Source of the DNA: Luidia sarsii
Taxonomy: Eukaryota > Echinodermata > Asteroidea > Paxillosida > Luidiidae
Length of the DNA: 64,000 nucleotides
Direction: 5' to 3'
NCBI GenBank assembly: GCA_949987565.1
Contig: OX465109.1
Span: forward strand, 16,018,226 to 16,082,225
Numbering within the stretch: position 1 is the stretch's first letter; every line of letters begins with the position of its first letter. The translations under genes and the position numbers were made by a program. Positions 36,300-47,700 of this stretch are shown here, piece after piece. A model generated the notes under the pieces. That model was not told where the DNA came from, made no database searches, and saw only the letters and a program-made list of their open reading frames with translations.

Positions 36300-36420
36300 C
36301 TTGGGTAAAATACCAAAATGTTGCAAACTGCTTACTGCCTAAAATGACTAAAATGACCAAAATATCACAAATCAGCAAGGCCTTACCTTTCGATCCTAGT
36401 AGGACCATTCTCAAAGGCAG
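36300..36420. repeat. Diverged dispersed copy of satellite parent element
   Basis: The sequence gttgcaaactgcttactgcc, a block of aaaatgac repeats, and then cctttcgatcctagtaggac cattctcaaaggca match the flank-plus-core order seen at 44905-45235 in reverse orientation. No coding potential is seen. Confidence 0.7.
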
Positions 36421-36429
36421 AATTCATAT

Positions 36430-37380
36430 CCCATATTCATAATGTTATTTTGGTTAGGAAAAAACACATTAAAGTAATGCCAACGTGCTTTAAACGTACT
36501 GACTTAACGGACAAATTCCGGAAGTTCAGAAAATCTCACGTTTCCATCCTTCGAGAACCTTTCTTCAAAAATAGTTTAGATAAATAGCAACCTTGAAACA
36601 AGCCAGCCACATGGTGTAAGAACCGACTTGTGATAAACGAAAATTAACATAATTAAGCACGGTGCAGTAAAAAGACTGTGCGCAAACAGCTATATTGGAT
36701 GTACACCCAAAAATGTGTTTACAAGTGATAAGGATTAACTCATGTTTCACCTGATGTCAAAGGTCAAAGTGCAGTGATATCGACATAGAATTGACGCAAC
36801 TAACTTCGAATCTCTCTCGAATTCCTTCTGCAGAATGTGAAAAATGATTGGTAAATTGTCTAGGTTTTTATAAACATCACTCTCTTTCCCAAGGGGTGAG
36901 GCTTGCCTGCATTTGAGCTAAGATGTTTTTTGACTGTTGAAAAAGGGCGCTTAAATGATCTCCTTTCAGAATCTCACTGAACGATAGTTGCTTTATCATA
37001 TTACACGGTGATACCTATACATATATACAAGTGTATAATTATACTGAAGAAATAGTTAAAATCGTCTACATTAGAATAAACGCTGATAATTATAATTTAC
37101 TTAAAATAATCGTAATGGTTACATTAAATTATCTCTTGTTTTAAATCAGAATAGGAAAGGGTGCTTTGTCACGAGGTTTCCCCCGGGGTCGGGCTCTGGT
37201 GACCTCTCTACGTCATTCTTCACGCATGCGTGCTGCTCATCTCGTCGATGGCCGCCATCTTCAACTGCTGGTGAAACCAAACGTTTGGAGAGATATATAA
37301 CATAACCGACATAATTATGACGTCCAACCACTGTCGCTGGTACCCAGTTAATTGTGTGGGGACTTTACAAGGACGTGTTT
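36430..37380. other. AT-rich, no gene seen
   Basis: AT-rich non-repetitive DNA with short frames only. Confidence 0.55.
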
Positions 37381-37384
37381 TGTA

Positions 37385-37628
37385 AACCAGCGAAGGTTAG
37401 GCTTAGGGTGTTACGGTGAGGGTCACGGTTACGGTTACGGTTACGGTTAGAGTAAGGGTTGGGTTAGCGTTATGGATAGAGTTAGGTTAGGATTAGGATT
37501 AGGATTAGGGTTAGGTTTAGGATTAGAGTTGTTAATTAGGGTTAGGATTAGGATTAGGGTTAGTGTTAGGGTTAGGGTTGTTTGGGTTAGGGTTAGCGTT
37601 ACGGTTAGGGTTACGGTTAGGGTCAAAC
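37385..37628 (+). repeat. Interstitial telomere-like (TTAGGG)-type repeat
   Basis: Degenerate ggttagggttaggattagga units and a ggttacggttacggtta stretch run for about 240 bp. TTAGGG is the telomere repeat of most animals, so this may be a relic of telomere DNA or a gttagg microsatellite. A matching frame (GLGLGLGL) is an artefact. Confidence 0.85.
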
Positions 37629-38174
37629 GGGACCAAAGTGACCAACGTTACGTGTGTTAGGCCAGCAACCATACACAATGCGTCATACGTGTGTAGTGCG
37701 CAACCATACCTCAACCACGGTGGTTGACTGTCAGACGTCTTGACGAATAACATGCCTCCGTTTGGAGTCGAGCAAAGTGAGCAAAGACATAGCGCGATTC
37801 TTTGCGTCGGCGAGAATGAAGGGTTTGTCCTATATACTCGACGTGTCTGTGGCAAGGTGTGCACGGTGCTTTGCATGACGATCTGCCTGCTCGTGAGATG
37901 CTTGCACTGGCTGCCTGGGTGGTTGTTGCTTTTGTACCATCCGGCAAAGCGGTAATCACGCAACGCTTAAAAAATACGTCAATACGACAACCCCATTTTT
38001 TTTAGTAAAGCGTTATTAAAACATCAGAGCCCAAGATGTCGACTTCACAGAGCCGCACAGCGCCACAGTGCGCAGCGTCGTGCATCCAAGGCCCAACTGT
38101 ACGTCACCAGGAAGGTTGGGTCAATTTCACAGAGCTCCGTAAGCATTACAGAAAGCACGAAGAAACTTCCCCGG

Positions 38175-38551
38175 TTAAAGCCCCTACACAACATTGGTCG
38201 AGGTCAAAGAATAGCGTCCATACGTTGTCTGATCCAATATATGCATAAAATAGCACACCTGTGAAAGTTTCAGCTCAATCCGCCAACCGAGTCTCGAGAA
38301 AATAGTGAAAACCGCTTCATTTGTTTCGCGAAAAAGCAGCATTCGACGCCGCACAGTTGTACGAAAAATAGTTTAGATCTCGGTGAGACGTAAACGATTT
38401 CTTCACTCTTTTCTCCCAAAATACAGCATTTTAGGCAGAAATATTTCAGTGCGAGGTTTCTACTATAACCATCTTCAAACTGTATGAGTTTCATGTAAAT
38501 CTGTGAACATTTCTGTTTTCCGATCTTACCAATATAGTGTAGGGGCTTTAA
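38175..38551. mobile_element. TTAA-flanked MITE (piggyBac-like)
   Basis: The element is 377 bp from ttaaagcccctacacaacat to agtgtaggggctttaa, with TTAA at both edges. It shares most of its interior with 30340-30714 in the same orientation. Confidence 0.86.
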
Positions 38552-38554
38552 ATA

Positions 38555-38715
38555 AGACTTGAAGGTTTGCACGGTGGAAATACTATATAGTGGAAGGTTT
38601 TGCGGTGACACTGTGTAGCACTTCTCTTCCGAGAAGGAGTGCGGCTCTGAGAAAGAGCCGGCAACTCAACGTTTCGGACAGTGCGTACTCTGCCGTCGTC
38701 AGGAGACCGCTGTTA
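38555..38715 (-). mobile_element. Repeat with CTGACGA...CGAAACG core (hammerhead-like / Penelope-LTR-like)
   Basis: On the minus strand the sequence reads ctcctgacgacggcagagta cgcactgtccgaaacgttga g, then a hairpin ccggctctttctcagagccg. CTGANGA followed by a potential stem (ggcag/ctgtcc) and GAAAC recalls hammerhead ribozyme cores found in Penelope-like element repeats. The closing pair does not fit perfectly. Related copies are at 41660 (+), 59265 (+), 45885 (-) and 54972. Confidence 0.5.
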
Positions 38716-38864
38716 AACGATATTTACAACACTTGAAACCTTTGACGCATGCGTTTCCGTTTTGGACGCTTAGCATAAAAAAGTCAATGAAACTCTCGTC
38801 TGTTACGTGGTTCTATCACGGAGCGCCTTCCGTGCTGGTGAAAACATGTTTGTTTGTTTTGGGT

Positions 38865-39100
38865 ATTTTCTTTTTATGAGAGATCGCCCAAAGCAAGGCT
38901 TAAAAGTCACTCAAGGCTATAGGGCGAGAGAAAGACAGAAGAAGATAGAGAGCCTGGACTCAGGAAGGCCGGAGATGATAGGAAGAAGCATTCCTTGTAA
39001 CACGCTGGTGCGTGATGAGAGGCTGCCCGAAAGTTGCCCGCGGGATCTCCGGCTACAAATCCACGCTGAGTGAAACCTCCATTGCAAGACACACACAAAC
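38865..39100 (-). pseudogene. Second LINE 3' end, minus strand
   Basis: In minus sense ctccggccttcctgagtcc, tctttctctcgccctatagc cttgagtg and gccttgctttgggcgatctc match the 3' UTR at 23370-23460. The coding side (cttcctatcat and upstream) is too decayed to translate. The end runs into cataaaaagaaaa, the tail. Confidence 0.68.
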
Positions 39101-39871
39101 AACCAGTCCGCCTATCTGCCGTACATCTCTAGAGCGTGTGCCGCTCAGAACATTAGCTGGCGCGGCTAGGGAAGGACCCCTTCAAGGACGGTTACATATA
39201 TTTTTTTAACTCCAGAAAACATGTCACCAGTCAGACGCCCATGGTCATATTTATTTTGATATGGATTTTTTTTTTTAGATACGTGAGATAACTCCCCCTT
39301 TTAAAAGGAGAAAAAAAATACGTGGAAATGAAAGAGGAACTCCGTTTGGGCGTGAACAAAACGACGAAACATGCGGCCCAGAAATGCACGTCCACATTTT
39401 GTGCAGTTCCTCGGTGTCGACACGCTCTTCGGAGTTAACGTGCTCCCCTAGCTGCCTACACATTATTGTCTGACAGTGCGGATCGAGCGCGCTCGCTGTG
39501 CGGCACGGGTACCACCTGACCAAAGTATCGGAGCACTAGGGGAGCGTGTTGACACCGGAGAGCGTGTTGACACTGCACACACGTGTTTCGCCCCGATGCA
39601 TTGCTGGCACGGATTCGGAAAGATGGGCCTGTGAGATGGCATGGTTGACCTATCTCTCGCGAGATATCAGCTCAGCGCATGCAGCGGTACAAGCATGCAT
39701 GGTGACAAAAAAACAACTATCTTGCACGTACGCCACAGCATTGATAAGGCCGAATATTCCTCGCGCTGCAAGGGCTGGAAATCTGGCTCGTATGCACGCA
39801 CTGCGAAAAAATATTGGGCCGCGAAGGACATCGGTGAGGGCGCTGTTTGTGGTGTAAGGCGTGCAGTCTGA

Positions 39872-39993
39872 GGCCGTGTCCGAAACAGGCGTCTACAGCT
39901 AGGTCTAGGTCTTCCCCCTATTGGAAATACATGCACGGAGATGCGAAGACAATAGCCCCAGCCGTAGCTCTGGACGCCCGTTTCGGACACGGC
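39872..39993. mobile_element. Small MITE, GGCCGTGTCCGAAACRGGCG ends
   Basis: The element is 122 bp with left ggccgtgtccgaaacaggcg tct and right gacgcccgtttcggacacgg c as inverted repeats. It is non-coding, and explains an open frame of 155 codons across it on the minus strand. Confidence 0.75.
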
Positions 39994-39994
39994 A

Positions 39995-40192
39995 TAAGGA
40001 CCTTTACCAATACACGGATCAGGTTCGGGCTTCGTCTGACAAAACCTGAAAATACGGGTTGTGGTGTGTCGCCGAATTTGTTGGCATGGTACATAGGTAT
40101 ACATTGATAGTATTGACCAAGGACCTGGGGCCAAACGCTTAATATGAGCGAATCCAAAGCCCGAGCCTAAGCCTTCATTTCGTAATCTGCCT
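39995..40192. mobile_element. MITE, GGCCGTTTTCGAAATGAAGG family, truncated
   Basis: The interior gacaaaacctgaaaatacgg gttgtgg and the right arm gcccgagcctaagccttcat ttcgtaa are present. The left arm is reduced to ggttcgggcttcg, next to the separate element 39872-39993. Confidence 0.7.
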
Positions 40193-40694
40193 GAGCAAAC
40201 CGGTCAATGTTCTACTTTTTACAAAATAGGCCGCTGTCGACGAAGGAACTCACGTACGTCGAGGTTATGGGTACCAGTGGATGACCGAATTGGTAAAGGC
40301 CATGCACTTTGCATTGGTGTCGGGAAACATTCAGTCATTCAACTGGTTCCCTCGACGAGGGTGCATTCCGCATTGATCGCCGGCAGGGAACCAGCGTGAG
40401 CGATCGAGCCCAGACCCGCCCAAAGCCGATGCAACGTCATCGAAATGACGTCACCTCAAGGATACGACGCACTTTCAAAACTTACGTATTCGTTGCCGGC
40501 AGCCGTTCCGTTGACTCTCTGCGAAGGCTTGTAGGCCACACGTGTCGTGCTCATCATCTAAACAAGGGCAAAAATGATTGAAATTAACACATGATACTGA
40601 ATGGTCTTGGTTAGTTTCCGACATTATGCATTGGAGTGAACTCAATTTCTAACAACGTATACAGGAGATATACGGCAGTTAATGGTTGAATTGC

Positions 40695-40840
40695 TTCTGA
40701 CTGGCACCCCCACCCCGGCAAAGACTAGTTGACTATTTAGGGAAGCCCACCATCTATGGGCTGGATAGTTCAGATGGAAGAGCACTGGTACGTTAATCCA
40801 GAGGTCTCGGGTTCAAGTCCCGGTACAGTCAAAGTTTCCT
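40695..40840 (+). mobile_element. tRNA-derived SINE, best-preserved tRNA head
   Basis: ctgactggcacccccacccc ggcaaagactagttgact precedes a tRNA-like region 40759-40831. That region folds as a near-complete cloverleaf: D-arm gttc/gagc, anticodon arm ctggt-acgttaa-tccag, T-arm tcggg-ttcaagt-cccgg. Base 33 is C, not T, and the acceptor stem has a mismatch, so it is unlikely to be a working tRNA. The loop would present GTT. Confidence 0.75.
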
Positions 40841-41401
40841 TTGCCAAATTTTTATACAGGGGAGATTCGTCACATCGCCGGAAGCAGCCCGACGGAGGAA
40901 TGACTACGCTGGACGTCAAATCAAGACCCAAGACCCCAGAGCCCGCCATGACCAAAGGATCTCCTCTATACCCCTCTATACCCAAGGTCGACCTAGTAGG
41001 GGAAACTCCAGCTGTCACCATCCCGTAACGTGGGCAGTAGATCTCTCACAAGATCCATCGGGCCCCGAACGAACACGGTCTTCGTGGATTTCTACGCGGA
41101 ACTCAACAAGATCCGGGGTCACGGTCTCATCTATCCGCCGTGCTTGGATATCCGGAAAGCGACCGAATGCCCCGAATGCGCAGTACTTCCCTGTAAATGC
41201 TCTCTTTAGGGCCGTGCTGAGTTCCTACATCAAATAAATGGCAAGAAATGTGCATACACGTACACACGCATGGGCCACATACTGCAGGCTAGGCTCGAGC
41301 AAGCTACGGTCGTGCGGACCCCCGTACAGTACATGTATATGTACATTTACGTACGTATTCGTGAACATCACATGCACATCACCTGCGCACATACGTGTAC
41401 G

Positions 41402-41425
41402 AGTGTGTGTGTGTGTGTGTGTGTG
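41402..41425. repeat. (GT)n microsatellite
   Basis: Twelve perfect GT units. Confidence 0.97.
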
Positions 41426-41659
41426 CGACTGGAGAGATCAGCACGCCAGACAACTAAGCACGTTACGGTAACGTGCTCAGTTATCCGGTGCGCTCTTCCG
41501 GATATCCGAGCATGGCGGACAGATGAGACCGTGACACCGGAAACTGCACCCATGCCTGACCCACAAGAACAGGCGTGATCTCTGGGCGGGAAAGATTCTC
41601 CACGCTCCATCGCTCTCCAAAATACCTTTAAGCACCGACAGCAGTCGTAATCTAGTAGT

Positions 41660-41735
41660 AGTCTCCTGATAACGGGCAGAGCACAGACTACCCGAAACGT
41701 TGAGCTACCGGCTCTTTTCAGAGCCACACTCAAAA
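41660..41735 (+). mobile_element. Copy of the CTGANGA...CGAAACG repeat
   Basis: ctcctgataacgggcagagc acagactacccgaaacgttg is followed by the hairpin accggctcttttcagagcca c. Stem-forming ggg and ccc flank the loop. The core has ATAA instead of ANGA. Confidence 0.55.
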
Positions 41736-42214
41736 GAGACGCGTCACCGTATAAACCCTACACTTAATTTCTCACAAAAATTGGCTACCAAAAAGTCACC
41801 AGGACGGATTAAGTTCTTACACAGGTTGCGTAAGATTCTTAACTTACGCCGACAGCCACATATTAAACCATTATTTTTTTTTACCATCAAGAGGGTAATA
41901 ATTTACCAATTTGTTTAGAATGTAAGTTTGCCTTGAGATACGTCGACGTCAAACGCTGATTTGTTTGTTTGTTTCCGCAAGTGCCCATTCTATATGCGTA
42001 CGGTAAGCAGGGCCATGAAAGAGGGCAGTCTTGATGACAATTTAAGAAAACAGCGCACTTGCAGATTAATATTAATGTCACCGTTGCCCTTGCGTAGATT
42101 CTGGACAACCAATTATAGGCTGACAGGAGAGTTAAAAAACTGTCCTTAGAGTGAGATCTGTTGATGAGGAAAGGAGTGATTCAATGAGGTGTTTGCCCTT
42201 GCTCGGCGTGATAT

Positions 42215-42300
42215 ACACTGAGTGCTCAGTGCTTTGCCCGATGCCTGATGAACAAAAAAAACCAATCAGGCAGCTCGGGCGGGAAACGAGTGATCGGCAC
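42215..42300 (-). mobile_element. Second SINE-like family, truncated
   Basis: actgagtgctcagtgctttg cccgatgcctgatg, an A-run and atcaggcagctcgggcggga aac are the tail and the last bases of the tRNA-like head. Confidence 0.6.
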
Positions 42301-42867
42301 ACTTTTGAAAATTGTCGCAATTTTCCTTGTGCTTTAATTTGGTCAAATAGGTCTGACTAAAGTCCTGGCCTTGTATACAGCGAGAGAGATTGATAGGAAT
42401 AGAAGCAGATACTGTTTCCCCTGTTATGTTCAATTCACCGTAATGTCCTAATCGGGTCTATTTTGCTCGAATAGGTCTCGCTGCATAGGTTCACCTCCTT
42501 GCCTTGGACCGGTTGATGTAGATAGAAGTGTATACGGCACACTTGTAGATTGATTTCAGTGTTTATATCTTGCCGAACAGGTCTGAGTGGGTAGTTCTCT
42601 CTATTGTCTTATAACACAGAGTGAGACCTGTTGATGTCGATGAAAGTGTACAGTACACTAATTGTGTAAATACTTTCCCCATGTTCTTGTGTGTAGTTTG
42701 CGGAACGGGTCCGACTGCCTTGTAGCATAGAGCGATGTCTCGTGGTAAGGATTTAAGTGGATATAACACGTTAAAACAATTCACAGTTGTCCTTGTGTAT
42801 GTTTCTGCCGAACAGGTTTCACTGGATTGTTAACCCCTTGCCTTGTAGCATAGATTGAGACCTGGGG

Positions 42868-43216
42868 TTAAAGCCCTATAGAACATTGGTAAAGGTCAAA
42901 GGATTGCCACAGTGTGTAAAACTATTAATCGTTCCACAAAACGGCAACACTGCGAGGGTTTTAGCTCAAATGGTAACCTGAGAAAGTAGAAAAAGGCACA
43001 AAACCGTCACGGTTTTCGCACCGGTCTGTAGTGTAAGAAATAGTTTATTACTTGTGAGTAATAACTAAATAAAATAATAAAATAAACTGAAGATTACTCG
43101 TGAAGTACAGCATCCAAGACCGTAAGATTTCAACATGAGGATTCTATCATGACCATCTACAAACTGTGTAAAATTGAAGGAGATTGATATTTTCCGATCT
43201 TGTATTGGGCCTTTAA
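42868..43216. mobile_element. TTAA-flanked MITE, second subfamily
   Basis: The element is 349 bp from ttaaagccctatagaacatt to tcttgtattgggcctttaa, with TTAA at both edges. The interior (tagctcaaatggtaacctga) differs from the 30340 subfamily but matches 21819-22200 in reverse orientation. Confidence 0.84.
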
Positions 43217-43390
43217 AATAAAAAAAAGTCACGATTCATTTCGGATCACCTTGCCAACGCAAACTTCGCTTTGTTTCATGCTAAAGAAGGGATTGTCACA
43301 GGGGATGTCACATCAAAGTGGGTTTGTAATACTGTTTACACAAGGAAGACTTTTCACTATTGTCCTTATGCAGCTTATTGTGGTCGAAGT

Positions 43391-43544
43391 GGGCTGGATT
43401 TCACAAAGCCCTACGATGCATCGTAACTCAACTTACGATGGATAACCCATAACCCAGGTTGTAACGGGCCGTATGGTTCCTTTGCATCTCTTATCGGGTT
43501 GCGATTGATCGCAGGTTACGATGTGTTTCATGATATCGACCACA
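43391..43544. mobile_element. MITE, GATTTCAC family, second copy
   Basis: The element begins gggctggatttcacaaagcc and ends gtttcatgatatcgaccaca, with internal cgtaactcaacttacgatgg. It is related to the nested insert at 18026-18174 but diverged in the middle (gttgtaacgggccgtatggt). Confidence 0.7.
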
Positions 43545-44040
43545 GGTCTAACTGGATAGTAAGCAGTTGACCTTGTAACACAGGGGGATCCCACGAGATC
43601 TGGGTGATCTCGCGAGACCTGTCCGCGATTCCATTTTACTCCGCTCGGCGCAGAATTCTGCGCTTTTGGGCGCTGTAGGCGCAGAATTTTATTCCATGAT
43701 GTTCTCATTTCAAAGATTGCCCTGAAAATAACGTGAGACGCGTGGAAGGAGCAGTAAACCAAATTCCGGATGTTGGGACGGGTCGAGACTGACCTCAGTG
43801 GTGGAGGTCAAGACCGAGGTCCGGCGTAGGAGGGGGTCCCTGTAGTAGCGCCACGTGGACCACTTCCGGTGTATCGTCATCCGCACCTGCGCAGTACGAG
43901 AACAAACATTCCGCCCACTGGTCACTAACTTGGTAACTTGGTGGACGAACACTGCCAAACATCGCGGGTCACAAAGCAGTATTCACTTAAAGAAACCAAA
44001 CGCCTGGTACGAGTCTAGTGTTCACTCTGTACAGACGTAG

Positions 44041-44271
44041 TCCGTTTACGAAATGAAGGCTTAGGCTCGGGCTTAGGCTTCGGTCATATTTATCTTACTC
44101 GTTGAAATATCACAGGCATCTAAAAACAAGCGTTTGGTCCTAGTTTCTCGGTGAATACTTTGCAGTTATCAAGCCAACAGACCTTCAAATTCATAAACAA
44201 ACCACAACCTGGATTTTTCAGGAGACGAAGCCTGAGCCCGAGCCGTATTAGCCTTCATTTCGAAAACGGCC
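44041..44271. mobile_element. MITE, GGCCGTTTTCGAAATGAAGG family
   Basis: The left end is ccgtttacgaaatgaaggct and the right end ccttcatttcgaaaacggcc. Part of the right inner arm (gacaaaacctg) is deleted. It abuts the TGTGACCCGG MITE at 44279. Confidence 0.82.
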
Positions 44272-44278
44272 TAAATAT

Positions 44279-44530
44279 ATGACCCGGCACAACGACATGA
44301 GAAATATCCCACCAAAACACTTTTTGAGTAAACAACGCCTGAAGTTAAAGTATCTTCACAATTCGATTACAAATAAAAGATTTTTTTTTGTATTTTCGGA
44401 AATTTTAAATATTAGAGGATATTATATTTTGATATCATTTGAAAGCTAATGGTATACTCTTTCACATCATTAGAAAATCTCACAATCTCACAAGTGGGGG
44501 TTATTCTTCATTATGCTGTGCCGGGTCACA
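44279..44530. mobile_element. MITE, TGTGACCCGGCACA family, copy 1
   Basis: The element is about 252 bp with inverted ends tgacccggcacaacgacatg and ctgtgccgggtcaca. Its interior is AT-rich (gatatcatttgaaagctaa). It lies immediately right of the GGCCGTTT-family element (44041-44271), and 60 bp left of GPCR exon F. It is non-coding. Confidence 0.85.
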
Positions 44531-44592
44531 AATTGGACAACACGCGATGATAGACGGCTGTTGCATGTCTGCAAGCCGCCTTCACACCCTAC

Positions 44593-44779
44593 CTCCTGGT
44601 TGAGGAAGCAGTACATGACGCAGAGGAAGAAGCCCTGGTATGAGTCGAGGAAGAGGAACAGGTAGTTGTAGAGCACGATGCTGGCACGGGAGTCGTGCAC
44701 CGTGGGGATGGGGATGAACCAGACCAGGTTGGCCACGCCTAGCAACGGGATCAGCAGCACCGCCCCCTTGGCCGCCTTC
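44593..44779 (-). CDS. GPCR exon F: TM6, ECL3 and TM7
   Basis: The exon is 187 nt (1 + 62 codons), acceptor after a C-rich run (ccccccgggggggcag in the coding sense is not exact; the AG directly precedes GAAGGCGGCC), donor gtagggtg. It reads KAAKGAVLLIPLLGVANL, then VWFIPIPTVHDSRASIVLYN and YLFLFLDSYQGFFLCVMYCF, ending LNQE. PLLG in TM6, QG in TM7 and the YCFLN-E end are class B markers. The position that is usually Thr6.42 is Ala here (KGAVLL versus KATLVL in CRH receptors). The exon ends in phase 0, where the usual E/V splice before helix 8 falls. Confidence 0.95.
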
Positions 44780-47700
44780 CTGCCCCCCCCCAAAAAAAAG
44801 ACACGAAACAGCCGTTAGATCCCAGTGGTTAGACTGCAGATAGGTGTCCAACCAACCTATTGGTTAAACTAACCAATGTTGGATATGATAATTATACACA
44901 AATTTTGCAAACTGCTTACTGATTCAAATTACCAACATTTAGTGGGCCTGGCGTTTGGATCCTAGCAGGAACGTTCTCAAAGGCAGAGTGATGGTCACTC
45001 TGACTTTGAGAAAGGTCCTGCTAGGACCCAAACGTCAGGCCTATAATGTTAGATACAGTTACTAGATTGGTTTATCTCAAAAGTTAGAGGGCCTGACGTT
45101 TCGATCCTAGCAGGACCTTTTGCCTTTGAGAAAGGTCCTGCTATAGGATAGAAACGCCAGGCCCTCTAACTTTTGAGATTCATGTATTGCAAGTCATTTT
45201 AGTCAATGAGCAGTTTGCAACAGTTTGTTTTTATTGTATTAACTTCATATTGGTTAATCGCACAACCAATGTGATTGGTTAATGGGCAACCATTGTATTG
45301 GTCATTCGGTAAGCAATACATTGGTACAAATCAACCAATTTGAGGTCAGCCAAGTACTTTTTTTTAACCCGAATCCTGCAAAATCCTGCTATCCTACCTT
45401 GTTTAAAGCTCCATGTGACCTGAATCCTGCAGTACTGGCTACTGTGGACCATTGCCTGAATCCTGCCAAATCCTGCACTGAGTTTATGGAGTTTTAGTCC
45501 ACATTCTAAACAAAGACTTTTTTCAGCTTAGAACAATGGGCCCTTTTTCGAACGGATAATCTCTTGACAAAAGCCACAACGACGTCCGAATTGTTACCAG
45601 CATCCTGCATTTTCCTACTGACAAAATCACCTCATGCCCTCAATCCTGCACATTCCTACAGTGTGTCAACTCTCATGTGCCCTCAATCCTGCTAAATCCT
45701 TCTCCAGCACTTTGATAGTAGTAGCCTGTATCCTGCACAATCCTGCAATGTGTCAACTCTCATGTGCCCTGAATCCTGCAGAATCCTGCAATGTGTCAAC
45801 TCTCATGTGCCCTGAATCCTGCAGAATCCTGCTGAAGGCAAATAGGATTCCGCAGGATTTGGGAAGGTTAGCGTGGTGGCAACACAGATGCGGTGACACC
45901 GTGTAACACATCTATGTTAATGCAGTGCGTGCTCTGCCGGTCATCAGGAGACTGCAGCAGTAAGAAGGAGAAGTAATCGAACGCTGCTCACCTGATCTGC
46001 TTGGTCTCGCTCGAGTTGCTATCTCGCAGTTTGGTCACCAGCACACGCACGATGTTTATCAAGAATAGCACGTTGATCTATGGGACAGCAATGGGGTTAC
46101 ACGAATTAGCATGCACTATCCCGTCTGCCATTACATTCGACAAGGCGATCGGTGTGGCTGAATTTGGGAGGAAGCTAGGAGTTTGGACGGGCCGAAGTTC
46201 CTTTCTATGGAAAGAAAACTTTGACTTGACAAGGACTTGAACCCGAGACCTCTGGTTTTGCGTACCGGCGCTCTTACCATCTGAGCTAACCAGCTCTTAG
46301 ATGGCGGCCTTCCCTAATAGTCAACTAGTCTTTGCCGGGGTAGGGGCGCCAGTCAGAAGCAATTACAACCATTAACTGCCGTATATCTCCAGGGATCACA
46401 CCCCCGTTTTCATTCAGATGCAAACGTCTGAATGAATGCTGCCCTGGTCTTGGAGCGGTCAAAGTTTTCCTTGCCATTATTTTTGCTTTCAAATTTCTCA
46501 GTTCAAAATTTCAAAGTTCCCAGGCTGTTCCATGCGTTGTTTACGGGAAATGTAAAATCTTAGAGGGCCTGGTGTTTCGATCCAAGCAGGACCTTTCTCA
46601 AAGGGCAGTGCCGTTGCTTTTCCATACACGCAAGTCTTTCATGCATCGCATATCTGGGCACATGTTATAGGCCTATCTTCACTCAACATATTGGCCTATC
46701 ATACACCGATCCAGTAGGCCACGCCCCTTGACAAATTGTCCAATCACAATCGCGATCTCAGGTCCGACAAATTGCCGCCATTTTGTCCGACATACGGTTC
46801 TAAATGTGTTCTTTACTACACACTTTTCGTTGTGTTTACTTTCGCTTCGTAAGTACCAGGCAATTCCTTTTCAAACACGAGTTTTATCCTTAACCATGGT
46901 CAAGCGGTATTTATATTTTTATTGTAATTCTGACTATGGATACCCTGGCACGAGAGGAAATGGAGATTTTCGGCCTTTTCCAAAACAAAAGAGAAGTGTT
47001 TTCAGTGGTTGCGGGCATGCAGTGGACGCGCAAGGCAGTGTGGGCGATCGTGACACGTTGTGCGCATGTGCGCGGTTGCTTGGCCGTTGCTATGGTGGAC
47101 GTGGCCTACTGGATCGGTGTATTATGAGAACAATATCATTGTCGTTGTCAAGCATTAATAGTGTTGAGATTATCATGTTAAGATTTTTTTCATTTTGTTT
47201 ATTTGAAATTCTTCAAACTATAGAGGGCCCGGCGTTTCGATCCTAGCATGACCTTCTCTGGTGCCGCAAAGTCACTCTCCTTTTGAGAACGGTCCTTCTA
47301 GGATCGAAACGTTTGGGGCCTGTTGCTTTCTTCATAAAAGAATGGACAAGAGCTCACGATGAGGGCGCCATTCCTGGGCACCTCGATGATCAGATAGTAG
47401 TTGGACACGGCGTGGTCCTTCCAGCACCTGGGAAAGACAAATCATAAAAAAAGAAAAGCCAAGGTGATTCACAATGAGCCGTAATGGTAATAGATTTGGT
47501 GGGATTAGCGTTCAGAGGAAGAGACGCGTGTCGCCCAAGTAGGAATCTCGACCCGATCCGGAACGACCGATGGAGAGCCAGTGGTCGCAAGTCTCGACTG
47601 TTTGACGAATACGTTCACGCCACCCCCCCTCCCCCCAAACAGTCACCTCTACCTCAACCACCGCCATGTACTTGGTTTCAGAAAGAGGAGACAGGGCCAG

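Noticed and set aside
39667..40134. 155-codon minus frame
   Set aside because: It crosses two MITEs and includes their terminal repeats.
40759..40831. Functional tRNA with GTT anticodon
   Set aside because: The cloverleaf is good, but base 33 is C, the acceptor stem has a mismatch, and the sequence is part of a dispersed SINE with other copies showing different anticodon loops.
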